From Sphingomonadales bacterium BRH_c3 (GTDB lineage Bacteria > Pseudomonadota > Alphaproteobacteria > Sphingomonadales > Sphingomonadaceae): DNA of 38,441 nt. Location of the stretch: NCBI GenBank assembly GCA_001515985.1, contig LOET01000065.1, forward strand, positions 1 through 38,441, written 5' to 3'. The translations under genes were made by a program, and so were the position numbers. Positions 25,643 through 34,432 of the stretch are shown here, piece by piece (position 1 is the stretch's first letter; each line of letters opens with the position of its first letter). The notes beneath the pieces were generated by a model. It did not search any database. It saw only the letters and a list, made by a program, of their open reading frames with translations, and was not told the DNA's origin.

Positions 25643-27022
25643 ATGACCAACCCCCAGATCGTCTGGCTGCGGCGCGATTTGCGCATGGCGGACAATCCCG
25701 CGCTATATCACGCGGCGCAGGCTGGGCCGGTGATCGCGGTCTATGTCCTCGATGATGCGCGTGCGGGTAGCCATGCCTATGGCGGGGCCTCGCGTTGGTG
25801 GCTGCACCATTCGCTGAAAAGCCTTGGGCGCGCGTTGGCAGAGCGGGGCAGCCGCCTGATCCTGCGGCGCGGCGATGCGGTGGAGGAACTGGTCAAGCTA
25901 GCGGCGGAAGTGGGCGCGACCACCGTCCACGCCAACCGCCACTACGAACCGTGGTGGCGCAAGGCGCAGGGCGAGCTGGCGGAGCGGCTCGACCTCCAGC
26001 TCCACGACGCGAACTATCTGCTGCCGCCCGGCGCGGTGACGACGGGCTCGGGCACGACGTACAAGATCTACACCCCGTTTGCGAAGGCGGTGCTGGAGCA
26101 ACTCCCCCCGCGCGGCGAATTGCCCGAGCCGGAGACCCTGTCCGCACCCGAGCAACGTCCCGCCAGCGACGCGCTGGAGGACTGGAACCTGCTCCCGACA
26201 AGGCCCGACTGGGCCGGCGGGCTGCGCGACTTCTGGCAGGTGGGCGAGGCTGCGGCGCACGCGCGACTCGAATGGTGGGCCGATCACGTCACCGACTATG
26301 ACGAAGGCCGCAATTTCCCTTCAATAGAAAAGACCAGCCAGCTTTCCCCGCACCTGCATTTCGGCGAGATTTCGCCGGTGCAGATCTGGCATGCGCTGAA
26401 AGACCGCCGCTCCAACGGGTGGAAGACCTTCGAGAAGGAGCTGATCTGGCGCGACTATGCCCAGAACGCGATCTGCCAGTTCCCCGCCTATGCGACGCAA
26501 AGCTACCGCGAGGAGTTTGACCGGCTCCAGTGGCGCGATCACACCGGTGAGGCCGCCGCGGACCTCAAGGCCTGGCAGCAGGGCATGACCGGCTATCCTA
26601 TCGTCGATGCCGGGATGCGCCAGTTATGGCAGACCGGCTGGATGCACAACCGCGTGCGAATGATCGCGGCGAGCTTCCTCATCAAGCACCTGCTGATCGA
26701 CTGGCGCGAGGGCGAGAAGTGGTTCTGGGACACGCTGGTCGATGCCGATTACGCCAGCAACGCCGCCAACTGGCAGTGGGTGGCGGGCACGGGAGTCGAT
26801 TCCAACATGTTCGTGCGGATCATGGCCCCGCTCAGCCAGAGCGAGAAGTTCGATGCGGCGGGCTATATCCGCACCTATGTGCCCGAGCTGGGCGGGCTTG
26901 ATGAACCCTTCATCCATGACCCGCCCGACGATATGCGCGGGCGCTATCCGGCGAAGATCATCGGTCACAAGGAGGGGCGCGAACGCGCACTGGGGGCGTA
27001 CCGCAAAATGAAGAATGGCTAG
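25643..27022 (+). CDS. phrB: Deoxyribodipyrimidine photo-lyase (class I)
   Basis: Light-driven flavoenzyme (459 residues) that splits cyclobutane pyrimidine dimers. The N-terminal antenna domain opens IVWLRRDLRMADNPAL. FAD-binding and substrate features follow: LSPHLHFGEISP, ELIWRDYAQNAI, GYPIVDAGMRQLWQTGWMHNR, and SNAANWQWVAGTG near the C-terminus, which matches class I photolyases. It is preceded by a palindromic repeat, so its promoter is probably short or shared. No accessory repair gene is adjacent. Confidence 0.96.
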   Translation: MTNPQIVWLRRDLRMADNPALYHAAQAGPVIAVYVLDDARAGSHAYGGASRWWLHHSLKSLGRALAERGSRLILRRGDAVEELVKLAAEVGATTVHANRHYEPWWRKAQGELAERLDLQLHDANYLLPPGAVTTGSGTTYKIYTPFAKAVLEQLPPRGELPEPETLSAPEQRPASDALEDWNLLPTRPDWAGGLRDFWQVGEAAAHARLEWWADHVTDYDEGRNFPSIEKTSQLSPHLHFGEISPVQIWHALKDRRSNGWKTFEKELIWRDYAQNAICQFPAYATQSYREEFDRLQWRDHTGEAAADLKAWQQGMTGYPIVDAGMRQLWQTGWMHNRVRMIAASFLIKHLLIDWREGEKWFWDTLVDADYASNAANWQWVAGTGVDSNMFVRIMAPLSQSEKFDAAGYIRTYVPELGGLDEPFIHDPPDDMRGRYPAKIIGHKEGRERALGAYRKMKNG

Positions 27023-27083
27023 GCTTGCCTGCCAAGGGTTCGCCCAATAGGGTCGGGCCGAAAATGCAATAGGGGAGAGAAGA

Positions 27084-28271
27084 ATGCGGGTTTGGGTAAG
27101 CAGCGCCGCCATCGCGCTGGCACTGGCAGGGTGCACGGCAAGCTATGTGGGCGAGGCAGGGCAGGCAGCACCTGCTGCCGATGCGGTCACCCTGGTGAGC
27201 CCGCCGCCGCGAGACCCCTCTGAATTGCAGGTGCTGTTCTGGAACGACGAGCAGCGCTCCAAACGTTTCCGCGCGATGGAGGAATGGTTTCCCGGCCACG
27301 AAATTGTGCCCGCGCCAGAGCCGCGCGTTCTGCCCGATGGCCCGCCGCTTGGTCCGCAAATAACGGGCGACATCCGCGCCTTCATGCAAAGAACCGATGC
27401 TGCGGGCGTGATGGTGCTGCAGGACGGGAAGAAGCGCTTTGAGGCCTATCGCCTTGGCTTTGGCCCCAAGCAGCGCTGGACGAGTTTCTCCGTCGCCAAG
27501 AGCTTCACCTCCACATTGCTCGGGGCAGCGGTGCGGGATGGTTTTATCGCGAGCATGGACGACCCGGTGACGCGCTATATCCCCGCGCTCAAAGGCTCGG
27601 CCTATGACGGCGTGACGGTGGAGCAGCTTGCCACCATGACCTCGGGCGTGAAGTGGAACGAGGATTACGCAGATCCAAACAGCGACGTCGCGCAAATGAA
27701 CCGTTTTGTGCTCGAGTACGGGCCCGATGCGATCGTGGCGCAGATGCGCGAGCTGGAGCGCGAGGCCCCGGCTGGCGAAAAATGGGTCTACAAGACCGGC
27801 GAGACCAACCTGCTTGGAATGCTGGTTGAGAACGCCGTGGGATTGCCCATGGCCGATTACGCCAAGGCCAAGATCGTTGATCCGGCGGGGTTTGCAGGCG
27901 GCATGTTCTGGATGACCGATCCGCGTGGGGGCAACATCGGCGGCTGCTGCATATCATTGCGCCTGGCCGATTATGCCCGGATGGGGCAATTCGCGCTCGA
28001 GGGCGGCAATGGCGTGGTGCCCGAAGGATGGTTCACGAGTGCAGGAAGCGCTCTGGTAGATTTCGGCAATGGCGGTTTTGGCTATGGCTATCAGTGGTGG
28101 GCCTATCCGGGGGCGGATTATGGCGCGCAGGGGATATTTGGCCAGGCGATAACCATTCTGCCCGAAGAGCGAATGGTGCTTGCGGTCGTCAGCAATTGGC
28201 CTGTCGCCAGCAATCCGGCGTACCGCGCAGAATGGCTGGCGCTGACAAGGAAAATCGCCGCAGCCGACTAG
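27084..28271 (+). CDS. Serine hydrolase lipoprotein, beta-lactamase class C/esterase type
   Basis: Exported serine hydrolase (395 residues) of the beta-lactamase-related family (PF00144). The lipobox ALAGC puts the lipidated Cys at 17. The nucleophile motif is S136-V-A-K139 (WTSFSVAKSFTSTLLG), and Y236 in VYKTGETN is the second catalytic position, where true class C enzymes have YxN. The third motif is unclear (QGIFGQAITIL). These features favour an esterase or peptidase over an antibiotic-hydrolysing AmpC. GGGGAGAG precedes ATG 27084. Confidence 0.87.
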   Translation: MRVWVSSAAIALALAGCTASYVGEAGQAAPAADAVTLVSPPPRDPSELQVLFWNDEQRSKRFRAMEEWFPGHEIVPAPEPRVLPDGPPLGPQITGDIRAFMQRTDAAGVMVLQDGKKRFEAYRLGFGPKQRWTSFSVAKSFTSTLLGAAVRDGFIASMDDPVTRYIPALKGSAYDGVTVEQLATMTSGVKWNEDYADPNSDVAQMNRFVLEYGPDAIVAQMRELEREAPAGEKWVYKTGETNLLGMLVENAVGLPMADYAKAKIVDPAGFAGGMFWMTDPRGGNIGGCCISLRLADYARMGQFALEGGNGVVPEGWFTSAGSALVDFGNGGFGYGYQWWAYPGADYGAQGIFGQAITILPEERMVLAVVSNWPVASNPAYRAEWLALTRKIAAAD

Positions 28272-28318
28272 GTGTCAGCGGCGGCGATTGTTTTGGGCGA
28301 TAATCTGGCGGCACCTGC

Positions 28319-28666
28319 CTAGCTGGCGCTGCGGTACATGCCCGTATTCGCGTAACGTTGCATGATATTGTCATGCACGATCGGGCTCAGCAGCTCGCTA
28401 AATGCGCAGCCGACAATGCAATTGTCCCACCAGACGACCTGTGCCTGAAGCGATTCGAGCCCGGGCAGGGTCAGCCAGCAAATCTGGCCTTCGTGCATGC
28501 GGTTGATCGAAGCGGCCGAAAAGCCGGAAATCGAAAGGTCATGCACCACGCTCTGAAAGGCGCGGCCACCCGACGCGCGCAGCGTTGCGGGAATGGTGAG
28601 TTTGGTGCGGGGCGCGCAGCGATCTTCCTGCGCTGCGAGATGGTAGCGATCTTGCGTCGTTTGCAT
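28319..28666 (-). CDS. PilZ domain protein (possible c-di-GMP receptor)
   Basis: Single-domain PilZ protein of 115 residues. The c-di-GMP motifs RxxxR (EDRCAPRTKL) and D/NxSxxG (HDLSISGFSA) are both present, followed by the beta-barrel. LPGLESLQAQVVWWDN and IVGCAFSELLS are common in alphaproteobacterial PilZ proteins. Start ATG 28666 or the GTG immediately before it (28669); GAGGA is upstream of both. Two GGTTACC direct repeats sit in the 169-base leader. Confidence 0.87.
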   Translation of the reverse strand: MQTTQDRYHLAAQEDRCAPRTKLTIPATLRASGGRAFQSVVHDLSISGFSAASINRMHEGQICWLTLPGLESLQAQVVWWDNCIVGCAFSELLSPIVHDNIMQRYANTGMYRSAS

Positions 28667-28774
28667 CACGAAATTCCTCAGTCAGCGTATCTGACCTGAC
28701 CCCGGCAGAATGCAACGAACCCGCACCTTGCGGCGCATTCCTGGCGTCAGGCTTCACACACGTTGACCGATCGC

Positions 28775-28805
28775 GGTTACCAAGCCGTTTTGGGGCATGG
28801 TTACC
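28775..28805. promoter_or_regulatory. GGTTACC direct repeats upstream of the PilZ gene
   Basis: Two identical heptamers at 28775-28781 and 28799-28805, 24 bases apart (about two helical turns), lie 109-139 bases before the PilZ start. This would suit a regulator binding the same helix face; chance is also possible. No factor is known to me. Confidence 0.25.
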
Positions 28806-28835
28806 GGGCCTTTAACGCCTGGTTTTTCAGGAATT

Positions 28836-29552
28836 TCAGTGCTCTATTCGTTCGCGATGCCCGGTCGGGAAGTCGCTTTGCAGCAATGACAGCAGATGCG
28901 CCGCGACGTCTTCCGGCGGCTTGACCGTTTCGGGGTCTTCACCCGGATAGGCCTTGGCGCGCATGGCAGTTCGAGTGGCGCCTGGATCAACGATAGCGAC
29001 ACGGATTTTCGAAATCTTTTCAACTTCCTGAGCGTAACAGCTCAGAAGATTATCGAACGCTGCCTTGGTCGACCCATAAGCGCTCCAATATGCCCGGGGC
29101 GCGGCGCCAACGCTGCTGGTAAGGCCAATTATCCGCGCGGCATCTGCGCGTTTCAGCATCGGGTCGAATGCCGCCAGCAGCGCCTGGGTTGCCAGGACAT
29201 TGAGGTTGAGTGCCTGATTGAACTGCTTGGCGTCAATCTGCGTCACCGGCGTCAGGGTGGGCAGATAGGCAGCGGCAAGCACCATGATATCAAGCTTGTC
29301 CCACCGGCCGGAGATGGCAGAGACAAGGCGTCCGATCGAATCGGGTTCGGTCAGGTCAAGCGGGGCAATGGTTGATGTGCCGCCATCCTCATGGATGGCA
29401 TCCTCAACCTCTTCCAGCGCTTTGACGTCACGCCCGACCAGGACGACATGCGCGCCTTGCGCGGCCAGCCCCTTGGCCACAGCAGCGCCGATACCCTTGC
29501 TTGCGCCAGTGACAAGCGCAAGCTTGCCGTCGAAAACCTTGCTGGTTGCCAT
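28836..29552 (-). CDS. SDR family oxidoreductase downstream of purF
   Basis: Short-chain dehydrogenase of 238 residues. The cofactor motif TGASKGIG is at residues 15-22; catalytic Y159 and K163 (YWSAYGSTKAAF) and a serine pair at 146-147 (LTSSVG) are present. The usual NNAG motif is replaced by LAAAY near residue 92. PGATRTAMRAKAYPGEDPETVKPPEDVA resembles YciK-like SDRs. It begins three bases after the purF stop, so it is in the same operon, though no role in purine synthesis is known. Confidence 0.9.
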   Translation of the reverse strand: MATSKVFDGKLALVTGASKGIGAAVAKGLAAQGAHVVLVGRDVKALEEVEDAIHEDGGTSTIAPLDLTEPDSIGRLVSAISGRWDKLDIMVLAAAYLPTLTPVTQIDAKQFNQALNLNVLATQALLAAFDPMLKRADAARIIGLTSSVGAAPRAYWSAYGSTKAAFDNLLSCYAQEVEKISKIRVAIVDPGATRTAMRAKAYPGEDPETVKPPEDVAAHLLSLLQSDFPTGHRERIEH

Positions 29553-29555
29553 CGG

Positions 29556-31040
29556 TCAAGCCGCCTTGTGATCTGGGAACGAGAGCTGCGCCGCTTCACT
29601 ATCGCTTGCGGCCCGGTCGGTCAGCGAAGTGGGGTAATCACCGGTGAAGCAGGCATCACAGAACTGCGGATTCTGGTTATTGCGATGGTCTGCGCCCACC
29701 GCCCGGTAAAGCCCATCGATCGAAACGAAGGCGAGGCTGTCCGCCTTGATGAATTCACGCATTGGCTCAAGGTCCATCCGCGCCGCCAGCAATTTGCTGC
29801 GTTCGGGGGTATCGACACCATAGAAACAGCTGTGGGCAGTGGGCGGGCTGGCCACCCGGAAATGCACCTCGCTTGCGCCAGCCTCGCGCATCATCTCGAC
29901 AATCTTCATCGAGGTGGTTCCGCGCACGATCGAATCGTCAATCAGGACAATCCGCTTGCCCTGCACAAGACCGCGATTGGCGTTGTGCTTTCGCTTGACG
30001 CCTGAATGCCGTGCGCCGTCGGATGGCTGGATGAAAGTGCGCCCGACATAATGCGAGCGGATTATGCCAAGCTCGAACGGTACGCCCGATTGCTGGGCAT
30101 ATCCAATCGCTGCGGGAACTCCGCTGTCGGGCACAGGAACCACGAAATCGGCCTCTACCGGGCTTTCGATTGCAAGCTGTTTGCCGATCGCCTTGCGGGC
30201 TTCGTAGACCGTATGGCCTGCGAATATCGAATCGGGCCTGCTGAAATAAACGTGCTCGAAAATGCAGGGACGCGGACTGTGCCGCCCGAACGGATGCAGC
30301 GAGTGGATCGCGCCATCAAGATCCACCCGGATCAGCTCGCCCGCCTCAACCTCGCGCACGAACTCTGCGCCTACCACGTCAAACGCAACTGTTTCGCTGG
30401 CGAATACTACTGCATCGCCCATCCGGCCCATCACCAAGGGGCGGATGCCCAGCGGATCGCGGCACGCCATCATGCCCTCTGGCGTCATTACCACCAGCGC
30501 ATAAGCGCCCTCGACCAGTCTCAGCGCATCGATCAGGCGATCGACCATGGTCGGATAACGGCTAGTGGCGACGAGGTGGATGATCACTTCCGTGTCGGAG
30601 GTCGACTGGAAGATTGCGCCGTGCTGCACCAGTTCGCTGCGCAGTTTCTGCGCGTTGGAGATATTGCCATTGTGCGATACCGCAAAGCCGCCGCTGGCAA
30701 GATCGGCATAGAGCGGCTGAACATTGCGCAGCCCGGCACCCCCTGTTGTCGAATAACGCACATGCCCCGCCGCCATCGAGCCAGGCAATTCGGCGATCGC
30801 TCCGGGCGAGGAGAAATTCTCCGCCACATGGCCGAGGCCGCGGCGGGAATAGAATTCCTTGCCATCGAAGCTTGTGATTCCGGCCGCTTCCTGCCCGCGG
30901 TGCTGCAAAGCGTGCAGCCCCAGCGCCGTCAGCGCAGCCGCATCCGTCGCGTTGATCGCGCCAAAGACGCCGCATTCCTCACGCAGCTTGTCTCCATCTA
31001 CGTCGAGGAAAGGGTGAGTCCAATTCATCGCCCTGGTCAT
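29556..31040 (-). CDS. purF: Amidophosphoribosyltransferase PurF
   Basis: First committed enzyme of purine synthesis (494 residues): PRPP plus glutamine to phosphoribosylamine. The N-terminal nucleophile cysteine is in EECGVFGAI after a propeptide of about 23 residues. LQHRGQEAAGI marks the glutaminase half and IVLIDDSIVRGTT the PRPP loop. Four cysteines at PRPCIFEHVYFSRPDS, PTAHSCFYGVD and FCDACFTGDYP match the [4Fe-4S]-containing Bacillus-type enzymes. Start ATG 31040; ATG 31028 is an equally short-spaced alternative. It is divergent from lolC/E across 205 bases, in which I see no clear motif. Confidence 0.97.
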   Translation of the reverse strand: MTRAMNWTHPFLDVDGDKLREECGVFGAINATDAAALTALGLHALQHRGQEAAGITSFDGKEFYSRRGLGHVAENFSSPGAIAELPGSMAAGHVRYSTTGGAGLRNVQPLYADLASGGFAVSHNGNISNAQKLRSELVQHGAIFQSTSDTEVIIHLVATSRYPTMVDRLIDALRLVEGAYALVVMTPEGMMACRDPLGIRPLVMGRMGDAVVFASETVAFDVVGAEFVREVEAGELIRVDLDGAIHSLHPFGRHSPRPCIFEHVYFSRPDSIFAGHTVYEARKAIGKQLAIESPVEADFVVPVPDSGVPAAIGYAQQSGVPFELGIIRSHYVGRTFIQPSDGARHSGVKRKHNANRGLVQGKRIVLIDDSIVRGTTSMKIVEMMREAGASEVHFRVASPPTAHSCFYGVDTPERSKLLAARMDLEPMREFIKADSLAFVSIDGLYRAVGADHRNNQNPQFCDACFTGDYPTSLTDRAASDSEAAQLSFPDHKAA

Positions 31041-31245
31041 CTTAAACGCCTGCCTGCTGAAGCGTGCCCTGTCTGTGGGCGGGTCAATGGCGATGTTACG
31101 GCCCGATTACAAGCCCGATCTCCGGTGCGCAGCTTGCCCCGCCACAAGCTTTTGCTAGGGAAAGTACGGTCCCTCTCCATTGCGCGCTGCGCGCCATGCC
31201 CCTAAATCCCCCATTCATCGCTTCTGACACAATGATCGGACCATC

Positions 31246-32487
31246 GTGATCCTGTCTCCCTTTGAACGCATGATTGCCAAACGCTACCTCTTGCCGGGCA
31301 AGGGGGAGGCGTTCATCGCGCTCGTTGCCGGGATCGGTGTGGGCGTGGTGATGCTCAGCGTCGCCATGTTGCTCGTGGTGATGAGCGTGATGAACGGATT
31401 TCGCGCCGAACTGCTCGACAAGATTGTGGGTATAAACGGCCATGCAATCGTGCAGGCATACGGCGGGCGGCTCGACAATTGGGAAGAGGTGCTTTCCGAT
31501 GTGAAGTCGATGCCCGGGGTCGTCGATGCCTCTCCGCTTATCGAACAGCCGCTGCTGGTCACGTTCAACGGACGGGTCGAGGGCATATTCGTGCGCGGCC
31601 AGACCCAGAAGGACCTTGCTGGCCTGGCAGACCGCGTGCTGCTGGGCAATATGTCCGAATTGCAGCCCGATGCAGGCAATGTGGCGATTGGTTCACGCCT
31701 GGCGCAGAATATCGGGGCGCGGGTGGGCGACACGATTACCATCATCAACCCGCAAGGCAGGGCGACGCCGTTCGGCACGTCGATGCGCCAGGTCGGCTAT
31801 CAGGTTTCAGCGATCTTCGAGGTCGGTATCTACGACTACGACGCGAAATTCGTGATGATGCCGATGAGCGATGCGCAAACCCTGCTGTTGATGGGCGATT
31901 CGGTTGGCATGATCGAAGTGACTGTGGACGATCCCGACAGAGTGGGTGAAATTCTGTCTCCGGTTCAGCAAAAGCTTGCCGGGCGGGCGGTGATAGCAGA
32001 CTGGAAGACCATGAACGCAACCCTGTTCGAAGCCTTGCAAGTCGAACGAGTGGCAATGTTTTTTGCATTGAGTTTCATGGTATTGGTTGCAGCTTTTAAT
32101 ATCCTTTCTAGCCTGGTCATGCTGGTTCGCGCCAAAACACGCGATATTGCGATCATGCGCACGATGGGCGCGACGCGGCGCAGCCTGACCAAGATTTTCG
32201 TGACCACCGGCTTCACCGTTGGCGCGCTTGGCACCGTATCGGGCCTCGTGCTGGGGTTCGTTGTGCTTTATTTCCGCGAAAACATTGTGACTTTCATTGC
32301 CTGGGCGACGGGGCAGGAGATATGGAATCCCGAAGTACGGTTCCTTTCCACCTTGCCATCGCGCACCGATCCAATCGAAGTTGCCGGCATCATTGCACTG
32401 GCGCTGGTGCTGAGCTTCCTTGCTACGCTTTATCCCGCGATCAAGGCCGCCAGCACCGATCCGGTCGAGGTGTTGCGTTATGAATGA
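31246..32487 (+). CDS. lolC: Lipoprotein-releasing ABC transporter permease (LolC/LolE family)
   Basis: Inner-membrane permease (413 residues) that extracts lipoproteins for transfer to LolA. The family N-terminus [29 protein letters not shown] contains the first membrane helix. A large periplasmic domain (about 45-265) is followed by three C-terminal helices, with [28 protein letters not shown] before the last two. The start is GTG 31246; the ATG at 31232 is out of frame. Only one permease gene is present, so a homodimer is possible, as proposed for other single-permease systems. It overlaps lolD by eight bases. Confidence 0.93.
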   Translation: MILSPFERMIAKRYLLPGKGEAFIALVAGIGVGVVMLSVAMLLVVMSVMNGFRAELLDKIVGINGHAIVQAYGGRLDNWEEVLSDVKSMPGVVDASPLIEQPLLVTFNGRVEGIFVRGQTQKDLAGLADRVLLGNMSELQPDAGNVAIGSRLAQNIGARVGDTITIINPQGRATPFGTSMRQVGYQVSAIFEVGIYDYDAKFVMMPMSDAQTLLLMGDSVGMIEVTVDDPDRVGEILSPVQQKLAGRAVIADWKTMNATLFEALQVERVAMFFALSFMVLVAAFNILSSLVMLVRAKTRDIAIMRTMGATRRSLTKIFVTTGFTVGALGTVSGLVLGFVVLYFRENIVTFIAWATGQEIWNPEVRFLSTLPSRTDPIEVAGIIALALVLSFLATLYPAIKAASTDPVEVLRYE

Positions 32488-33166
32488 AACCTCCACCCGC
32501 CCGGTAGTGCGGCTGCGCGGGCTGAAACGCAGTTTTCAGCAGGGCGATGTGACCATCGAAGTGCTGCGCGGGGTTGATCTCGATGTTATGCCGGGTGAAA
32601 TTGTCGCGCTGCTTGGCCCGTCAGGAACCGGCAAATCCACCATGCTCCAAGCGGTGGGCCTGCTTGAGGGCGGCTTCGAGGGCTCGATCGAAATCGCCGG
32701 CGAGGATGCGGGCAGCATGCCTACCGACGAACGCACGCGGGTGCGGCGCGAACGCCTGGGGTTTGTGTATCAGTTCCATCACCTGCTGCCTGATTTCAGC
32801 GCGCGCGAGAATGTCGTGATGCCGCAGATGATTGCCGGTGTGCCGCGTGCCGATGCCAATGCCCGCGCCGAGCATCTGCTTGTCGCGTTGGGCTTAGGCC
32901 ACCGGATGGATCACCGCCCGAGCCAGCTTTCAGGCGGCGAACAGCAGCGGGTGGCGGTGGCACGGGCGCTGGCCAACCGTCCAATGCTGGTGCTGGCTGA
33001 CGAACCGACCGGCAATCTTGACGAACACACATCCGAGCGGGTTCTTGCGCAATTCGTCGAGCTGGTGCGCGGCGAGGGCAGCGCGGCGTTGGTGGCGACC
33101 CACAACGAAAGGCTTGCTGCCAAGATGGACCGCGTGGTTCAGTTGCACGAAGGCGTGCTCGAATAA
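32480..33166 (+). CDS. lolD: Lipoprotein-releasing ABC transporter ATPase LolD
   Basis: ATPase subunit (228 residues) of the Lol exporter, cytoplasmic face. Walker [11 protein letters not shown]-loop [20 protein letters not shown] (LolD-typical), signature [15 protein letters not shown], Walker [11 protein letters not shown] and the switch histidine in VATHNERL are intact. ATG 32480 overlaps the permease stop; codons upstream in this frame belong to the permease coding region. Confidence 0.95.
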   Translation: MNETSTRPVVRLRGLKRSFQQGDVTIEVLRGVDLDVMPGEIVALLGPSGTGKSTMLQAVGLLEGGFEGSIEIAGEDAGSMPTDERTRVRRERLGFVYQFHHLLPDFSARENVVMPQMIAGVPRADANARAEHLLVALGLGHRMDHRPSQLSGGEQQRVAVARALANRPMLVLADEPTGNLDEHTSERVLAQFVELVRGEGSAALVATHNERLAAKMDRVVQLHEGVLE

Positions 33167-33263
33167 CCGCGCTTCGCAGAACGCCGTGCCCCGTTGATGG
33201 ATGCGAGTTTGACGGTCGGCTCTCCGCGTTGTTCCTGACCGGGGACATTGGGGGAGAAATGCG

Positions 33264-33800
33264 ATGATAGTCTTTCTGGGCGCACTCGCGCTGTTACAGG
33301 CCGATCCTGCCGGCGCGCCGCCAGCCCCGGCTCCTGCCCCACCAGCTTGCGACAGCGAACAGCACGCCGCTTTCGACTTCTGGGTGGGTGAGTGGGACGT
33401 ATATCCCAACCGCGACGGCGCCGCCAAAGTTGCCAACAGCAGAATCGAACGGCTCTATGCAGGCTGCGCGGTGCGCGAGAACTGGATGCCGCTGAACGGA
33501 GCGGGCGGCGGCAGTCTAAACGCCTATGAACCATCGACCGGCCAGTGGCATCAATTCTGGATCGGGTCATCGCCGGGCCGGGTCGAGTTCGTTGGCGGGC
33601 CTGCGAATGGCGCGATGGTGCTGACCGGCTATTGGCGTGACTTCGGTGGGCCGGGCAGGCATGCGCTGGTGCGGCAGACTTTCACCGCAATCGACAGCAA
33701 TACGGTTCGCCAGCATGGTGAGGCCTCGACGGATCAGGGTCTGACGTGGCAGACACGTTATGACTTCATCTACCGCCGCAAGGAAGGACCGGACCAATGA
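33264..33800 (+). CDS. Secreted protein of unknown function (DUF1579-like)
   Basis: A 178-residue exported protein with a short hydrophobic N-terminus ([18 protein letters not shown]), then a Pro/Ala linker ([10 protein letters not shown]). The core [50 protein letters not shown] resembles DUF1579-type lipocalin-like proteins; the assignment is tentative. GGGGGAG with seven-base spacing supports ATG 33264. It overlaps the glutathione peroxidase gene by four bases (ATGA), so the two are co-translated and may share an envelope- or oxidative-stress role. Confidence 0.75.
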   Translation: MIVFLGALALLQADPAGAPPAPAPAPPACDSEQHAAFDFWVGEWDVYPNRDGAAKVANSRIERLYAGCAVRENWMPLNGAGGGSLNAYEPSTGQWHQFWIGSSPGRVEFVGGPANGAMVLTGYWRDFGGPGRHALVRQTFTAIDSNTVRQHGEASTDQGLTWQTRYDFIYRRKEGPDQ

Positions 33801-34276
33801 CCAGCATCGCCGATTTCACCGTTACCACCAATCGCGGCGAAGAACTGAACCTGGCCGAAAAGAAGGGCAAGGTGCTGCTGGTGGTCAACACCGCCAGCAA
33901 ATGCGGCTTTACCCCGCAATATGACGGGCTGGAAAAGGTGTTCCAGAAATACAAGGATCAGGGCTTCGAGGTGCTGGGGTTCCCCTGCAACCAGTTCGGC
34001 AATCAGGAGCCCGGCGATGCCGATGAAATCCAGGAGTTCTGCAAGGTCAATTTCGGGGTGACTTTCCCGCTGATGGAGAAGATCGACGTCAATGGGCCAG
34101 ATGCATCGCCGCTTTATGGCTGGATGAAGGGCGAAGCCAAGGGCTTGCTGGGCTCGACCGCGATCAAGTGGAACTTCACCAAATTCCTGATCGATCGTGA
34201 AGGCAATGTGGTGCGGCGTTATGCGCCGACCGATACGCCCGATCGAATTGCCAAGGATATCGAGAAGCTGCTCTGA
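33797..34276 (+). CDS. Glutathione peroxidase-type thiol peroxidase
   Basis: Peroxidase of 159 residues of the GPx family, non-selenium type: peroxidatic C36 ([12 protein letters not shown]), Q70 ([12 protein letters not shown]), W125 ([10 protein letters not shown]) and a resolving-type C82 ([13 protein letters not shown]). C82 suggests thioredoxin rather than glutathione as reductant, as in many bacterial GPx homologues (inference). There is no signal peptide, so it is cytoplasmic. The start overlaps the upstream secreted-protein gene (ATGA). Confidence 0.94.
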   Translation: MTSIADFTVTTNRGEELNLAEKKGKVLLVVNTASKCGFTPQYDGLEKVFQKYKDQGFEVLGFPCNQFGNQEPGDADEIQEFCKVNFGVTFPLMEKIDVNGPDASPLYGWMKGEAKGLLGSTAIKWNFTKFLIDREGNVVRRYAPTDTPDRIAKDIEKLL

Positions 34277-34295
34277 TTTCGTTTGAAGGAAATTC

Positions 34296-34372
34296 GTCAT
34301 TCCCGCGCAGGCGGGAATCCAATCTTGATCCTGCGAGCGTTTGCGATGGATCCCCGCTTTCGCGGGGATGAC
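34296..34372. repeat. REP-like double hairpin element upstream of dnaE
   Basis: Hairpin one ATTCCCGC/GCGGGAAT (34299-34318, loop GCAG); hairpin two ATCCCCGC/GCGGGGAT (34350-34369, loop TTTC). The outer ends GTCATTCCCGC and GCGGGGATGAC pair with one mismatch, so the whole unit is itself an inverted repeat. Same architecture as 17639-17710. It starts 20 bases after the peroxidase gene and may act as a terminator or mRNA stabiliser. Confidence 0.8.
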
Positions 34373-34432
34373 AATCGGTTTTCTGTGGATGCGGGACTTG
34401 GCGCTTAAAGCGTATCTACGCATAGTACCCCC

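Noticed and set aside
27084-28271. Calling the serine hydrolase an AmpC beta-lactamase
   Set aside because: SVAK is present, but the second motif is YKT rather than YxN and no clear KTG is seen, so an esterase-like role is more likely.
30006-31205. 399-codon plus-strand frame opposite purF
   Set aside because: purF is complete with catalytic and cluster cysteines; the opposite frame shows shadow composition.
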